From NCBI RefSeq assembly GCF_011682055.1, contig NZ_JAAQOM010000012.1, positions 124,001 to 188,000 on the forward strand: a stretch of 64,000 nucleotides of DNA. Reading direction: 5' to 3'. Origin of the DNA: Telluria antibiotica (GTDB taxonomy: Bacteria > Pseudomonadota > Gammaproteobacteria > Burkholderiales > Burkholderiaceae_D). Positions 42,756 through 51,014 of this stretch are shown here, one piece after another (within the stretch, counting starts at the first letter, position 1; each line of letters begins with the position of its first letter). A program made the position numbers and the translations under genes. The notes beneath the pieces are model-generated. The model was given only the letters and a program-made list of their open reading frames with translations. It searched no databases and was not told where the DNA came from.

Positions 42756-44372
42756 ATGGAAACGGTACGAAGCATCGGGAAGTGGTTGCAATATCTGGTT
42801 CTGGTTGGCCTGTTGGGCCTGATCGCCGCCTGCGGCGGTGCCGACGCGGCAGCCGCGGCGCAGAAGACGGCGGGCGGCGGCACGTCGGGCGCGACGTGCA
42901 ACAACCCGAAGCCGGTGGCATTGCCGACCGTCCTGAGCGGCCCCGCGAACGTCTGCCTGGTCACCTCCGGCACCATCGACAGCGTCTCGTCGAGGCTCGC
43001 GGACACGTTCACGATCAACGGCGTGTCGTACGCCAACGTGGCGTCGAACATCATGCCCGCGCGCATCAACGGCAACTACTATATCCGCTACGTGGCGAAG
43101 CAGGGCGGGGCGCAGCTGCAGGTCAACGGTACCAACACGACCGGCGCCGCCAACTACACGCTCGCGATCGATGCGGGGATCGGTGGCACGACGAGCCCGG
43201 CGCCGGGCAGCTACAGCTACCAGGCGGGCAGCACCGTCACCATCACGGCGACGCCGGCCCAGGGTTCCAGCTTTACCGGCTGGAGCGGCGCCACTACCGG
43301 CAGCACGAATCCGCTGACGATCACCATGGACGGCAACAAGTCGCTGACGGCGAACTTCGCCACGCAGACGGCCGGCATGGGGCTTAAATCGCTGGCGGCC
43401 TTCCCGATCGGCGTCGCCGTGAACGCGGGCTTCGAGAACAACAGCATCATCAACAGCGGCACGAGCGCGCAGCAGCAGGCCGTCGTCTTCCCCAACTTTA
43501 ACCAGATGACGGCGGGGAACATCATGAAGATGGGTTACCTGCATCCACAGGAGACCACGTTCACGTTCGACCAGGCCGACGCATTCGTCGCGTTCGCCCA
43601 CACCAACGGCATCGACGTGCACGGGCACACGCTCATCTGGCACGCCGATTACCAGGTGCCGAGCTTCATGACGAACTACACCGGCGACTTCGCCGCCATG
43701 CTGAAGACCCACGTGCAGACCATCGTGTCGCACTTCAAGGGCCAGGTGGTAAGCTGGGACGTCGTCAACGAGGCGCTCGCTGACGATGGCCAGCCGACGG
43801 TGGACAACATCCTGCGCAGCAGCCTGTTCAGCCAGAAGATGGGCCAGGCGTTCATCGACCAGGCGTTCGTCAACGCCCGCGCCGTCGATCCGCAGGTCGA
43901 CCTGTTCTACAACGACTACAACATCGAAGCGGGCGGGCAGAAGACGACGAACCTGCTCGCGCTGATCGACGGCATGCGCTCGCGCGGCGTGCCCATCACG
44001 GGCGTCGGCTTCCAGATGCACGTGACGATCGACTGGCCGACCATCACCGCCATCGAGTCGTCGCTGAAGGCCGTGGCGGACCGCGGCCTGAAGGTCAAGA
44101 TTTCGGAACTGGACGTGAGCATGAAGAGCGCCTACACGAGCTTCACGGCGGATGCCGCGCTGCGCCAGCAGCAGCGCTATCACGACATCGTCGCCGCCTA
44201 CCTGCGCGCGGTGCCGGCGGCGCAGCGGGCCGGCATCACCGTGTGGGGCGTGTGGGATACGGACAGCTGGATCAACCAGCCCGGATCGCCCGACTGGCCG
44301 CTGCTGTTCGACGGGAATTTCGCGCCGAAGCCCGCGCTGCAGGGCTTCAAGGACGCCCTGGTGGGGAACTGA
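42756..44372 (+). CDS. Endo-1,4-beta-xylanase, GH10 lipoprotein
   Basis: A 538-residue xylan-cleaving enzyme. The N-terminal segment VGLLGLIAACGG has a lipobox (LIAAC), so it is probably lipid-anchored. Residues 50-135 are a beta-rich region of unknown type. Residues 140-205 form an InlB/Listeria-Bacteroides-like repeat (AGSTVTITATPAQGSSFTGW). The GH10 barrel (about 215-535) has HGHTLIWH, acid/base Glu339 (WDVVNEAL) and nucleophile Glu451 (KISELDVS). It fits a plant-polysaccharide lifestyle together with the pullulanase. Confidence 0.92.
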   Translation: METVRSIGKWLQYLVLVGLLGLIAACGGADAAAAAQKTAGGGTSGATCNNPKPVALPTVLSGPANVCLVTSGTIDSVSSRLADTFTINGVSYANVASNIMPARINGNYYIRYVAKQGGAQLQVNGTNTTGAANYTLAIDAGIGGTTSPAPGSYSYQAGSTVTITATPAQGSSFTGWSGATTGSTNPLTITMDGNKSLTANFATQTAGMGLKSLAAFPIGVAVNAGFENNSIINSGTSAQQQAVVFPNFNQMTAGNIMKMGYLHPQETTFTFDQADAFVAFAHTNGIDVHGHTLIWHADYQVPSFMTNYTGDFAAMLKTHVQTIVSHFKGQVVSWDVVNEALADDGQPTVDNILRSSLFSQKMGQAFIDQAFVNARAVDPQVDLFYNDYNIEAGGQKTTNLLALIDGMRSRGVPITGVGFQMHVTIDWPTITAIESSLKAVADRGLKVKISELDVSMKSAYTSFTADAALRQQQRYHDIVAAYLRAVPAAQRAGITVWGVWDTDSWINQPGSPDWPLLFDGNFAPKPALQGFKDALVGN

Positions 44373-44437
44373 GCGTCAACAATGCGGCAGCCCGCGGGAG
44401 CGCACGAGATGCGATCCCGGGGCGCCGTCATCCGGCC

Positions 44438-45721
44438 TTACGGATACAGGCCGCGCACCTCGCGCGCCTGCAGGATGCGCGTGCACGCGACGATGAACGT
44501 GGCCGTGCGCAGCGACACCTTCTTCTCCTGCGCGACCGTCCACACGGCGTCGAACGCGTTCTGCATGATGCGCGTGAGGCGCGCGTTGATCTCGTCCTCG
44601 GTCCAGAAGAAGCTCGAGAAATCCTGCACCCATTCGAAGTACGACACCGTCACGCCGCCCGCGTTGGCCAGCACGTCCGGTACGACCAGCACGTCCTTGT
44701 CGACGAGGATGTCGTCCGCTTCCGGCGTCGTCGGGCCGTTCGCGCCTTCCAGGATGATCTTCGTACGCAGGCGCTGCGCGACGTCCGCCGTGATCTGGCG
44801 CTCGAGCGCGGCCGGGATCAGGATGTCCGATTCGATGTCCCAGAACACGTCGCGTTCCAGCGTCGCGTCGGCGCCGGGGAAGCCTTTCACGCCGCCCGCT
44901 TCGGCGACGTGCGCATGCAGTTGCGCGACATCGAGGCCGCCTTCGCGCACGACAGTGCCCGTGTGGTCCTGCACGGCGACGATCCTGGCGCCCGCATCGG
45001 CGAAGATCGTGGCCGCGATGCCGCCCACGTTGCCGAAGCCCTGGATTGCGACCTTGGCCCCGGCGATCGCGACGCCGCGCCGCTGTGCCGCTTCCTGGCC
45101 GACGACGAACACGCCGCGGCCCGTCGCTTCACGGCGGCCCAGCGAGCCGCCGAGCGAGATCGGCTTGCCCGTCACGACGCCCGTCGACAGATTCCCTTCG
45201 ATCATGGCGTACGAATCCATCATCCAGGCCATGACCTGCTCGTTGGTATTGACGTCCGGCGCCGGAATGTCCTTCGTCGGGCCGATCAGCATGCTGATCT
45301 CGCTCGTGTAGCGGCGCGTGAGGCGCTGCAGCTCGCCTTTCGACAGGGTGGACGGATCGACGCGGATGCCGCCCTTGGCACCGCCGTACGGCACGTTGAC
45401 GGCCGCGTTCTTGACCGACATCCACGCGGACAGCGCCATCACTTCTGACAGCGTGACGTCCTGGTGGAAACGGACGCCACCCTTGCCGGGGCCGCGCGAC
45501 AGGTTGTGCTGGACGCGATAGCCCTCGTAGTGGGCGACGGTGCCGTCGTCGCGCTCGATGGGGACGTCGACGGTGAGGATGCGCTTCGGACGCTTCAGCG
45601 TTTCGACCCAGCGCGCCAGGTTGCCCAGGTGCGGCGTGACGCGGTCGACCTGCTGCAGGTACTGGCCCCACGGGCCGAGGTCGTCGGGATTCAGGTAGGA
45701 GGGGAGGGCGTGGCTGGTCAT
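44438..45721 (-). CDS. Glutamate dehydrogenase
   Basis: A 427-residue Glu/Leu/Phe/Val dehydrogenase interconverting glutamate and 2-oxoglutarate. YGGAKGGIRVDP holds the catalytic lysine, KDIPAPDVNTNEQVMAWMMD and the NAD-binding motif GFGNVGGIAA are present. The length (about 420) matches the NAD-type hexameric gdhA/gudB class. A LysR regulator of the same orientation is 121 bp upstream, with a palindrome between. Confidence 0.93.
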   Translation of the reverse strand: MTSHALPSYLNPDDLGPWGQYLQQVDRVTPHLGNLARWVETLKRPKRILTVDVPIERDDGTVAHYEGYRVQHNLSRGPGKGGVRFHQDVTLSEVMALSAWMSVKNAAVNVPYGGAKGGIRVDPSTLSKGELQRLTRRYTSEISMLIGPTKDIPAPDVNTNEQVMAWMMDSYAMIEGNLSTGVVTGKPISLGGSLGRREATGRGVFVVGQEAAQRRGVAIAGAKVAIQGFGNVGGIAATIFADAGARIVAVQDHTGTVVREGGLDVAQLHAHVAEAGGVKGFPGADATLERDVFWDIESDILIPAALERQITADVAQRLRTKIILEGANGPTTPEADDILVDKDVLVVPDVLANAGGVTVSYFEWVQDFSSFFWTEDEINARLTRIMQNAFDAVWTVAQEKKVSLRTATFIVACTRILQAREVRGLYP

Positions 45722-45814
45722 GCAATGTCTCCGATAGTCGGTGATGGTTCGGGCGCAGGCTGATGCGCGGCGAACGAATCATAGGATGGGCTACGGGATC
45801 ATTGCCAATGCTGC

Positions 45815-45836
45815 TTGCGCATGCAGGTATGCGCAA
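45815..45836. promoter_or_regulatory. Perfect dyad upstream of glutamate dehydrogenase
   Basis: TTGCGCAT-N6-ATGCGCAA lies 93 bp upstream of the gdh start and 6 bp past the LysR stop. It has no T-run on the correct side for a terminator of LysR, so an operator (for example for the neighbouring LysR protein) is possible. Confidence 0.4.
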
Positions 45837-45842
45837 AAAGCA

Positions 45843-46769
45843 TCACGCCACCGCAGGGTGCGCGGCGAGGAATTCCCACAAGTTGGCGACGAGTGGCTTG
45901 CCGGGACGTGCGTCGGAAGGACGCTCGCGATACAGCCGGATTTCCATCTCGATTTCCCACGTGCCCGCGTCGCTGGCGCGCGCGAGCTGCCCCTGCTCGA
46001 CCTCGCGCACGACCGCCGACTCGGGCAGGAACGCGACGCCGTGGCCGTCCAGCGCCATCATCTTGAGGCCTTCCGCCATGTCGGTCTCGTAGCGTTTTTC
46101 GAGGTGCGGCCCCGGGTGCGCGTCGGCGAGGATCAGGTCGACCATCCGTCCCAGGTACGCGTTCGCCGTGTACGACAGGAACGGCAGCGGGGCATCCTTG
46201 CGGCCGGGCAGGCGGTAGGCCGGTTGCCCGTCGGCGCCGCAGCGGGCATAGGCGCACAGCGCTTCGCGGCCCATCAGCAGCATGTCGTAGCGGCCGGGGT
46301 CGAGCTGCACCGGCTGGCGCGGGTGGTGGTAGCACAGCAGCAGGTCGCAGCCGCCTTCGACCAGTTGCAGCACGGCGTCATGGACGTTGAGGGCGATGAG
46401 GCGGCTGTTGATCGACGCGAAGTCGCGTTCCAGCGCGGCCAGCCACTTCGGCACGAACGTCAGCGACAAGGTATGCGGCACCGCGAGGTCCAGCGTCTGT
46501 TCGGCGGCCGCGCGGTTGTGGCGCAGCAGGTCGCGCACGCCGTTGATCTGCGCGAGCATTTCCAGCGCCTGCTCGTAGAACACCATGCCGGCCGGCGTGA
46601 CGCGCGTGGGGAACGTGGTGCGGTCGATCAGGTCTGTGCCGAGCCAGTTTTCCAGCGAGCGGATGCGACGCGAGAACGCCGGCTGCGTCACGTGCCGCAG
46701 CTGGGCCGAGCGGCTGAAGTTCTTGGTCTCGACCAGTGAAATGAAGTCTTCCAGCCATTTGGTTTCCAT
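45843..46769 (-). CDS. LysR-family transcriptional regulator
   Basis: A 308-residue LTTR with a winged helix-turn-helix (1-60; METKWLEDFISLVETKNFSR, HVTQPAFSRRIRSLE) and a substrate-binding domain (about 90-300). The METKWLEDF start is typical of a subgroup related to HypT/YjiE. Start 46769 is favoured over an upstream ATG by this family N-terminus. It may regulate the downstream glutamate dehydrogenase gene; it is divergent from the T3SS sctD unit but there is no sign that it controls it. Confidence 0.88.
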   Translation of the reverse strand: METKWLEDFISLVETKNFSRSAQLRHVTQPAFSRRIRSLENWLGTDLIDRTTFPTRVTPAGMVFYEQALEMLAQINGVRDLLRHNRAAAEQTLDLAVPHTLSLTFVPKWLAALERDFASINSRLIALNVHDAVLQLVEGGCDLLLCYHHPRQPVQLDPGRYDMLLMGREALCAYARCGADGQPAYRLPGRKDAPLPFLSYTANAYLGRMVDLILADAHPGPHLEKRYETDMAEGLKMMALDGHGVAFLPESAVVREVEQGQLARASDAGTWEIEMEIRLYRERPSDARPGKPLVANLWEFLAAHPAVA

Positions 46770-46823
46770 GTCGAGCCCCGTGCGGTTGAATCGTCGCGGC
46801 ATTGTAACGCCGCCGGGGCGCCG

Positions 46824-46885
46824 TTCGGAAAGCGCGATACAAGTTCGGTTTGCGGCGCGGGCCGCGGGTCCCCGGCCGATACAGT
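46824..46885 (+). promoter_or_regulatory. hrpII/PIP-type box and -10 of the sctD operon
   Basis: TTCGG (46824-46828), 15 bp, TTCGG (46844-46848), then 31 bp, then TACAGT (46880-46885). This fits TTCGB-N15-TTCGB-N30-32-YANNRT, the site recognised by HrpB of Ralstonia and HrpX of Xanthomonas. It lies 53 bp before the sctD start. Confidence 0.85.
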
Positions 46886-46937
46886 ACGACTCATGGACCG
46901 ACGCACTTTGCTTCGGCACCGAGCCAGGAGTGGAACC

Positions 46938-47846
46938 ATGAACAAGCACATTCGTATTCTGAGCGGACGCCATCGCGGCGCGTCGCTGCAGCTGGCGCCC
47001 GGCACCTGGCGCATCGGCTGCGACGACGCGGCCGCCGTCCACGTCAGCGACTGGGCGCACGCCACGATCGACGTGACCATCGACGCCGACGGCCGCATCC
47101 GCCTGCACGATGGCGACGCCACGATCGACGTCGTCGAGCACGAGACGCTCCATTTCGACGCCATCGCGCTGTCCATCGGCGACCCCGCGACCGCGCCGGC
47201 GGCCGCGCCTGCGGCCGAACCGGCGGCGGTGCTGCCGACGCGCCGGCGGCCCCCGCGCCGCTGGCTGGCGCTGGGCGCCGTCGCGGTGCCGGCCACGCTG
47301 CTCAGCACCGCGCTGCTCGCGATGCAGCCGGCGTCCCCGGCGGCGGCGCGCGACGGCATGCGCTCCGACATTCCGGCGCTGCTGGCCGGGATCGGACAGG
47401 GCGGATTGCACGTCAGCCAGCGTGACGGCATGACGGTCGTGCAGGGCGTCGTTGCCACCGGCGCCGACGCCGATGCCGTGCGCGACCTGCTGCGCCGCGC
47501 CGCGCCCGACCACGCGGTCGCCCACCTGGCCGTCGTCAACGACGTGCTGGCCAGTATCGGCGAATCGCTGCACGAGCCGACCCTGAAGGCGGGCTACGCG
47601 GGCAACGGCCGCTTCATCGTCACCGGCACCACCCGCGACGGCGCCACCGTCCAGCGCAGGCTGGCGCAGCTGGCCGCAGACCTCGGCCCGGCCGTCGGCC
47701 GGCTCGATGCCGACGTCACCGAGGTGCGTCCCGGCTGGAGCGTGGCCGACAGCGATTCCGCGCTCGATGCCGGCGGCCTGCGCTACGTGCAGTCGCTCGA
47801 CGGCAGCAAGCATTTTCCGGGCGCGTCAATGGCCGCCCACGACTGA
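46938..47846 (+). CDS. sctD: T3SS inner-membrane ring protein SctD (HrcD/HrpD5-like)
   Basis: A 302-residue bitopic protein of the outer inner-membrane ring of the injectisome basal body. An FHA-like cytoplasmic domain (1-95; RILSGRHRGASLQLAPGTW, RIG), a membrane helix (about 112-130) and a periplasmic region with ring-building/BON-like folds (about 140-280) are seen. Sequence is divergent, so the call leans on layout and position before hrpD6-like and pilin genes. ATG 46938 follows AGGAG. Confidence 0.8.
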   Translation: MNKHIRILSGRHRGASLQLAPGTWRIGCDDAAAVHVSDWAHATIDVTIDADGRIRLHDGDATIDVVEHETLHFDAIALSIGDPATAPAAAPAAEPAAVLPTRRRPPRRWLALGAVAVPATLLSTALLAMQPASPAAARDGMRSDIPALLAGIGQGGLHVSQRDGMTVVQGVVATGADADAVRDLLRRAAPDHAVAHLAVVNDVLASIGESLHEPTLKAGYAGNGRFIVTGTTRDGATVQRRLAQLAADLGPAVGRLDADVTEVRPGWSVADSDSALDAGGLRYVQSLDGSKHFPGASMAAHD

Positions 47847-47860
47847 TACGAGGAGATCCG

Positions 47861-48103
47861 ATGTTTGACGCACTGACCGCCCCGATCGTGGCCGACATGG
47901 ATCGTTTCCAGGCCCTGGTCGAATCCAACCCGAACGATCCGCGCTGCCGCGCCGTCGTCGTCGCGCTGGAGCACAGCGCAGCCGCCTTCGACGGCTGGGC
48001 GGCCGAGGCCGACCCCGCGCTGCGCAAGGAAAAGCAGACGCTGCACGCCGGCCTGCTGGCCGCCGCGCAGATATGCCAGGCCATGCGGCAGCAACACGTT
48101 TAA
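47861..48103 (+). CDS. HrpD6-like small T3SS protein
   Basis: An 80-residue helical protein (MFDALTAPIVADMDRFQALV...). Its size and its place between sctD and the pilin genes match HrpD6 of Xanthomonas/Ralstonia Hrp2 clusters, a small protein needed for secretion and hrp regulation; YscE-type co-chaperones are an alternative. It follows sctD by 14 bp with AGGAG upstream. Assignment is by size and synteny. Confidence 0.6.
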   Translation: MFDALTAPIVADMDRFQALVESNPNDPRCRAVVVALEHSAAAFDGWAAEADPALRKEKQTLHAGLLAAAQICQAMRQQHV

Positions 48104-48184
48104 CCCCCAGCAGTACGTTGTAGTTCGCAGTACCCGTTGTCCAACCACGCGTATTTGATCATCATTTTTTGAAGGAGTCATACC

Positions 48185-48397
48185 ATGTCGAAAACCAGCA
48201 AAGCATCGAGCGGCGCTTCCACCGCAGGCGCCTACGGCGCAGCCGGCGCAGACATCGCCGCATCCGAGGCAGCAGCTCGTATCACGATGGCCGCACAGGA
48301 CAAGATCGCGCAGATCCAGAACGAAATCGCGCTGAACCAGGCGAAGAACGCGGTCATCGAAGAACTGGGCAAGGGCGTGAAAGCGCTGTCGCAGTAA
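48185..48397 (+). CDS. Putative Hrp pilin (HrpE/HrpY-like), copy 1
   Basis: A 70-residue small protein: Ser/Ala/Gly-rich N-terminal third (MSKTSKASSGASTAGAYGAA) then one long amphipathic helix to the C-terminus (KIAQIQNEIALNQAKNAVIE...). Hrp pilins have this disordered-N, helical-C pattern and small size. It sits between hrpD6-like and hpaB genes, the pilin position. A strong SD GAAGGAG is upstream. The second copy differs at one residue (Ser27 here, Ala there). Confidence 0.65.
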   Translation: MSKTSKASSGASTAGAYGAAGADIAASEAAARITMAAQDKIAQIQNEIALNQAKNAVIEELGKGVKALSQ

Positions 48398-48504
48398 TCG
48401 AACGCCGACCGCGCCGGGGCCGGCATCGCGCCGGCGCCGTCCGCGGGGCCCCGCCGATCCGGCACCCCCATTTTCGCAGTCCCTCAACGTAAAGGAGTTA
48501 CACC

Positions 48505-48717
48505 ATGTCGAAAACCAGCAAAGCATCGAGCGGCGCTTCCACCGCAGGCGCCTACGGCGCAGCCGGCGCAGACATCGCCGCAGCCGAAGCGGCAGCCCGC
48601 ATCACGATGGCCGCACAGGACAAGATCGCGCAGATCCAGAACGAAATCGCGCTGAACCAGGCGAAGAACGCCGTCATCGAAGAACTGGGCAAGGGCGTGA
48701 AAGCGCTGTCGCAGTAA
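48505..48717 (+). CDS. Putative Hrp pilin (HrpE/HrpY-like), copy 2
   Basis: A 70-residue tandem duplicate of the preceding gene. The two coding regions differ at six bases in 213, five of them silent. The SD AAAGGAG and spacer are also similar, but the 107-bp intergenic DNA is not duplicated sequence. High synonymous identity points to a recent duplication or gene conversion. A terminator 53 bp downstream may make this the end of the highly expressed part of the operon. Confidence 0.65.
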   Translation: MSKTSKASSGASTAGAYGAAGADIAAAEAAARITMAAQDKIAQIQNEIALNQAKNAVIEELGKGVKALSQ

Positions 48718-48770
48718 TGCCGGCCACGCCGCCGCGCCCTGGTGCGGCGGCGTTTCCCGCAGTATCGGAG

Positions 48771-48794
48771 AACCGGCGCAAGCCGGTTTTTTTA
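48771..48794 (+). terminator. Intrinsic terminator after the pilin pair
   Basis: AACCGGC-GCAA-GCCGGTT followed by TTTTTAT. It separates the pilin genes from the chaperone gene, which would lower readthrough to it. Confidence 0.85.
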
Positions 48795-48819
48795 TGTCTT
48801 TCACCGGATCGGACTTATC

Positions 48820-49275
48820 GTGAGCGCAGAACGCTATACCGCCGTCGTCCAGCAACTGTGCGCCGTCATGGGCATCCCGGACGTCGACACGGTGCTGGAC
48901 GAGCGCATCCTCGACGTCGAGGGCTTCGAGGTGCTGGTCGACCACGTCGAGACCGACCCCGACGCGCTCTACCTGAACGTCAACTACGGCATCGTCACGA
49001 GCGGCCGCACGCTCAAGGTCTTCCGCCTGCTGCTCGAGGCGAACCTGCTGATCTACGCGCAGGACCAGGCCCAGCTGGGCATGGACGCGGACACGGGCTG
49101 CATCGTGATGGTCGTGCGGGTCGAGTTCCACGACGGGCTCGATGGAGACGGGCTCGCCGGGCTGCTCGCGCATTACGCGGAACACGGCCGCTACTGGCGC
49201 GACAATATCTTCCAGACGGACGACGAGATGTTCGAGCAGATCGCCGACGGCTCGTACTTGTGGATGAAGGTCTAG
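48820..49275 (+). CDS. CesT-family T3SS chaperone (HpaB-like)
   Basis: A 151-residue acidic protein of the Tir-chaperone fold (AERYTAVVQQLCAVMG, GFEVLVDHVETDPDALYLNVNYG, LLEANLL). HpaB is the general effector-exit chaperone of Hrp2 systems and occupies the same place after hrpE. The start is GTG 48820; the frame is open further upstream but that part would lie in the terminator. Its TAG stop shares a CTAG palindrome with the stop of the convergent HpaA-like gene. Confidence 0.8.
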   Translation: MSAERYTAVVQQLCAVMGIPDVDTVLDERILDVEGFEVLVDHVETDPDALYLNVNYGIVTSGRTLKVFRLLLEANLLIYAQDQAQLGMDADTGCIVMVVRVEFHDGLDGDGLAGLLAHYAEHGRYWRDNIFQTDDEMFEQIADGSYLWMKV

Positions 49276-50105
49276 CGGCGGGCGCAGCGCAGCAGGACGT
49301 CGATCTTCGCGAGCGCCAGCGCGCGCTGGCGCGACGTGCGCGGCCGCTGGGCATTGAGCAACAGGACGGGCAGCAGCAGGTGCAGCTGGCGCAGCGCGGG
49401 CGCCGCGTGGGAGGTGGGCGGGGGCAGCAGCGCGAGCAGGCGGCTCTTGACGTCCGCCAGCCTGGCGGCCCCGGTCGCGGCGGGCTGGGCGAGGAATTCG
49501 CGCGTGACGTGCAGCACGGCCGTCGCCAGCGGCACGGCGTGCTCGGGATCGCGTTGCAGCGCATGCAGCGCGCGCATGGCGCCGTCGACCGTGCAGCCCG
49601 CGCTTACGTGGTCGCGCACCAGCCGGTCTACGGCCTGTTGCTGCCGCTCGCGCAGGGTGGGCGGCGTGTGGTCTTCGCCGGCGCGCGGCCATGGCGATGG
49701 CGGACGTTCGCCCGCATGCTGGTCCGGCTGGTCGCCGCGCCGCCGGGCGCCCACGCGGATCTGCGGCAGCGCCGTCGTCTGCGACTGCGCCTTCGCTTCG
49801 AGCAGCAGCAACAGTTCTTCGAACTCGCTGGCGCTGTCGTTGGCTTCCGAACCGGCCGCGCCGCGCTTTTTCCTGGAACGCAGCTGGTTCTGCAGGGCGG
49901 CGAGGCGTGTGTGGTGCAGCGGCGCATACACCAGGTCCGGCGGCGCGGCGTCCTGAGCCGCGGCCGCGTGGCCAAGGCCCGTGCGGCGGCCGGACAGGTT
50001 ACGCTGCGCCGCCGCCAGGCCGGGCACGGGCCGGTTGGCGGCTTCGATGTCGGCCTGTGCCTGCAGCAGCTGCAGCGCGCCGGGCCCTGCGCCGTCGACC
50101 TTCAT
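49272..50105 (-). CDS. HpaA-like T3SS control protein (by position)
   Basis: A 277-residue protein of weak sequence identity. The N-terminal half is Ala-rich and includes a basic patch (QNQLRSRKKRG) followed by an acidic helix (ASEFEELLLLLEAK). The C-terminal half is helical (about 165-275). HpaA of Xanthomonas/Ralstonia is about the same length, has nuclear-localisation-like basic patches and follows hrcS, as here. It helps release pilus and effector substrates. Start ATG 50105 overlaps the sctS stop (ATGA). The assignment rests on synteny and length. Confidence 0.55.
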   Translation of the reverse strand: MKVDGAGPGALQLLQAQADIEAANRPVPGLAAAQRNLSGRRTGLGHAAAAQDAAPPDLVYAPLHHTRLAALQNQLRSRKKRGAAGSEANDSASEFEELLLLLEAKAQSQTTALPQIRVGARRRGDQPDQHAGERPPSPWPRAGEDHTPPTLRERQQQAVDRLVRDHVSAGCTVDGAMRALHALQRDPEHAVPLATAVLHVTREFLAQPAATGAARLADVKSRLLALLPPPTSHAAPALRQLHLLLPVLLLNAQRPRTSRQRALALAKIDVLLRCARR

Positions 50106-50362
50106 GAAAAGATGGCCTGCATCACGCTGCGCGCGAATTGCAGGATCGCGGAGGCGCCCCAGGGCGCCGCGAGCATGATGGCGACGGATACCGCCACCAG
50201 CTTGACGCTGTGCGAAATACTGGAATCCTGCAGCGACGTCACCGCCTGCACGAACGAGACGAGCAGGCCGACGAGGGCCGCCACCAGCACGGCCGGCAGC
50301 GAGATGAGCAGGCACAGCATCATTGCGGAGGACGTCAAGCGTCCGATGTTGTCGAAGTCCAT
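50102..50362 (-). CDS. sctS: T3SS export apparatus protein SctS
   Basis: An 86-residue protein with two membrane helices (LCLLISLPAVLVAALVGLLV and VAVSVAIMLAAPWGASAIL) and the family segment SFVQAVTSLQDSSISHSVKL. SctS forms the export gate with SctR and SctT. It is 4 bp after sctR and overlaps the HpaA-like gene. Confidence 0.95.
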   Translation of the reverse strand: MDFDNIGRLTSSAMMLCLLISLPAVLVAALVGLLVSFVQAVTSLQDSSISHSVKLVAVSVAIMLAAPWGASAILQFARSVMQAIFS

Positions 50363-50366
50363 CGTG

Positions 50367-51014
50367 TCACCTGTAAGTCAGGACGAGGCCGTGGATCAGC
50401 GTCGACCAGCCGTCCATCACGACGAACAGCAGCAGCTTGAACGGAATGGCGACGTTGCTGGGTGTGACCTGCGACAGTCCCAGCGCCATCAGGACGTTGG
50501 CGATGACCAGGTCGATGACGACGAAGACGAGGTACAGCAGGAAGCCGATCTTGAAGGCGGCCGTCAGTTCCGTCAGCACGAACGCGGGCGCCAGCACGAC
50601 GAGGTCGTTCGGCTTGAGTTGGGCGACCTTGTCGGCGGGCCAGACCTGCGCCGCCGAGCGCAGGAAGAACGCTTTCTCGCGCTCGTTCGTGTGCTTGACG
50701 AGGAATTGGCGGAACGGGTCGCGCGCGCCGTCGAGCAGCTGCACGACGGCGTTGCCGCCGCCTTCCGCCCCATGCGTCTGCGCCTGCTTCATCGCCTCCA
50801 TGCCCACCGGCGCCATCACGTAGCACGAGACGATGATGGCGATGCCGTTGAGGACCGTCGTGGGCGGCACCTGCTGGACACCGATCGCGTTGCGCAGCAG
50901 GCCAAGGACGACGACGATCTTCGTGTACGACGTCACCACCATGGCGGCGAACGGCAGCAGTGCGAGGGCGAAGACGCCGAGGATCAGCGAGGCGAAATCA
51001 GGCGTCTGGCTCAT
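50367..51014 (-). CDS. sctR: T3SS export apparatus protein SctR
   Basis: A 215-residue export-gate protein with four helices. TSYTKIVVVLGLLRNAIGVQ, PPTTVLNGIAIIVS and DLVIANVLMALGLSQV are strongly conserved across SctR/FliP. Length is typical (about 215). Its start lies within the sctQ coding region (17-bp overlap). Confidence 0.96.
   Translation of the reverse strand: MSQTPDFASLILGVFALALLPFAAMVVTSYTKIVVVLGLLRNAIGVQQVPPTTVLNGIAIIVSCYVMAPVGMEAMKQAQTHGAEGGGNAVVQLLDGARDPFRQFLVKHTNEREKAFFLRSAAQVWPADKVAQLKPNDLVVLAPAFVLTELTAAFKIGFLLYLVFVVIDLVIANVLMALGLSQVTPSNVAIPFKLLLFVVMDGWSTLIHGLVLTYR

Noticed and set aside
48124..48147. TTCG half-site upstream of the first pilin gene as another hrp box
   Set aside because: The second half-site is missing at the 16-bp spacing.
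48398..48504. GC-rich hairpins between the two pilin genes as a terminator
   Set aside because: Stems are possible but there is no T-run; the clear terminator is after the second copy.
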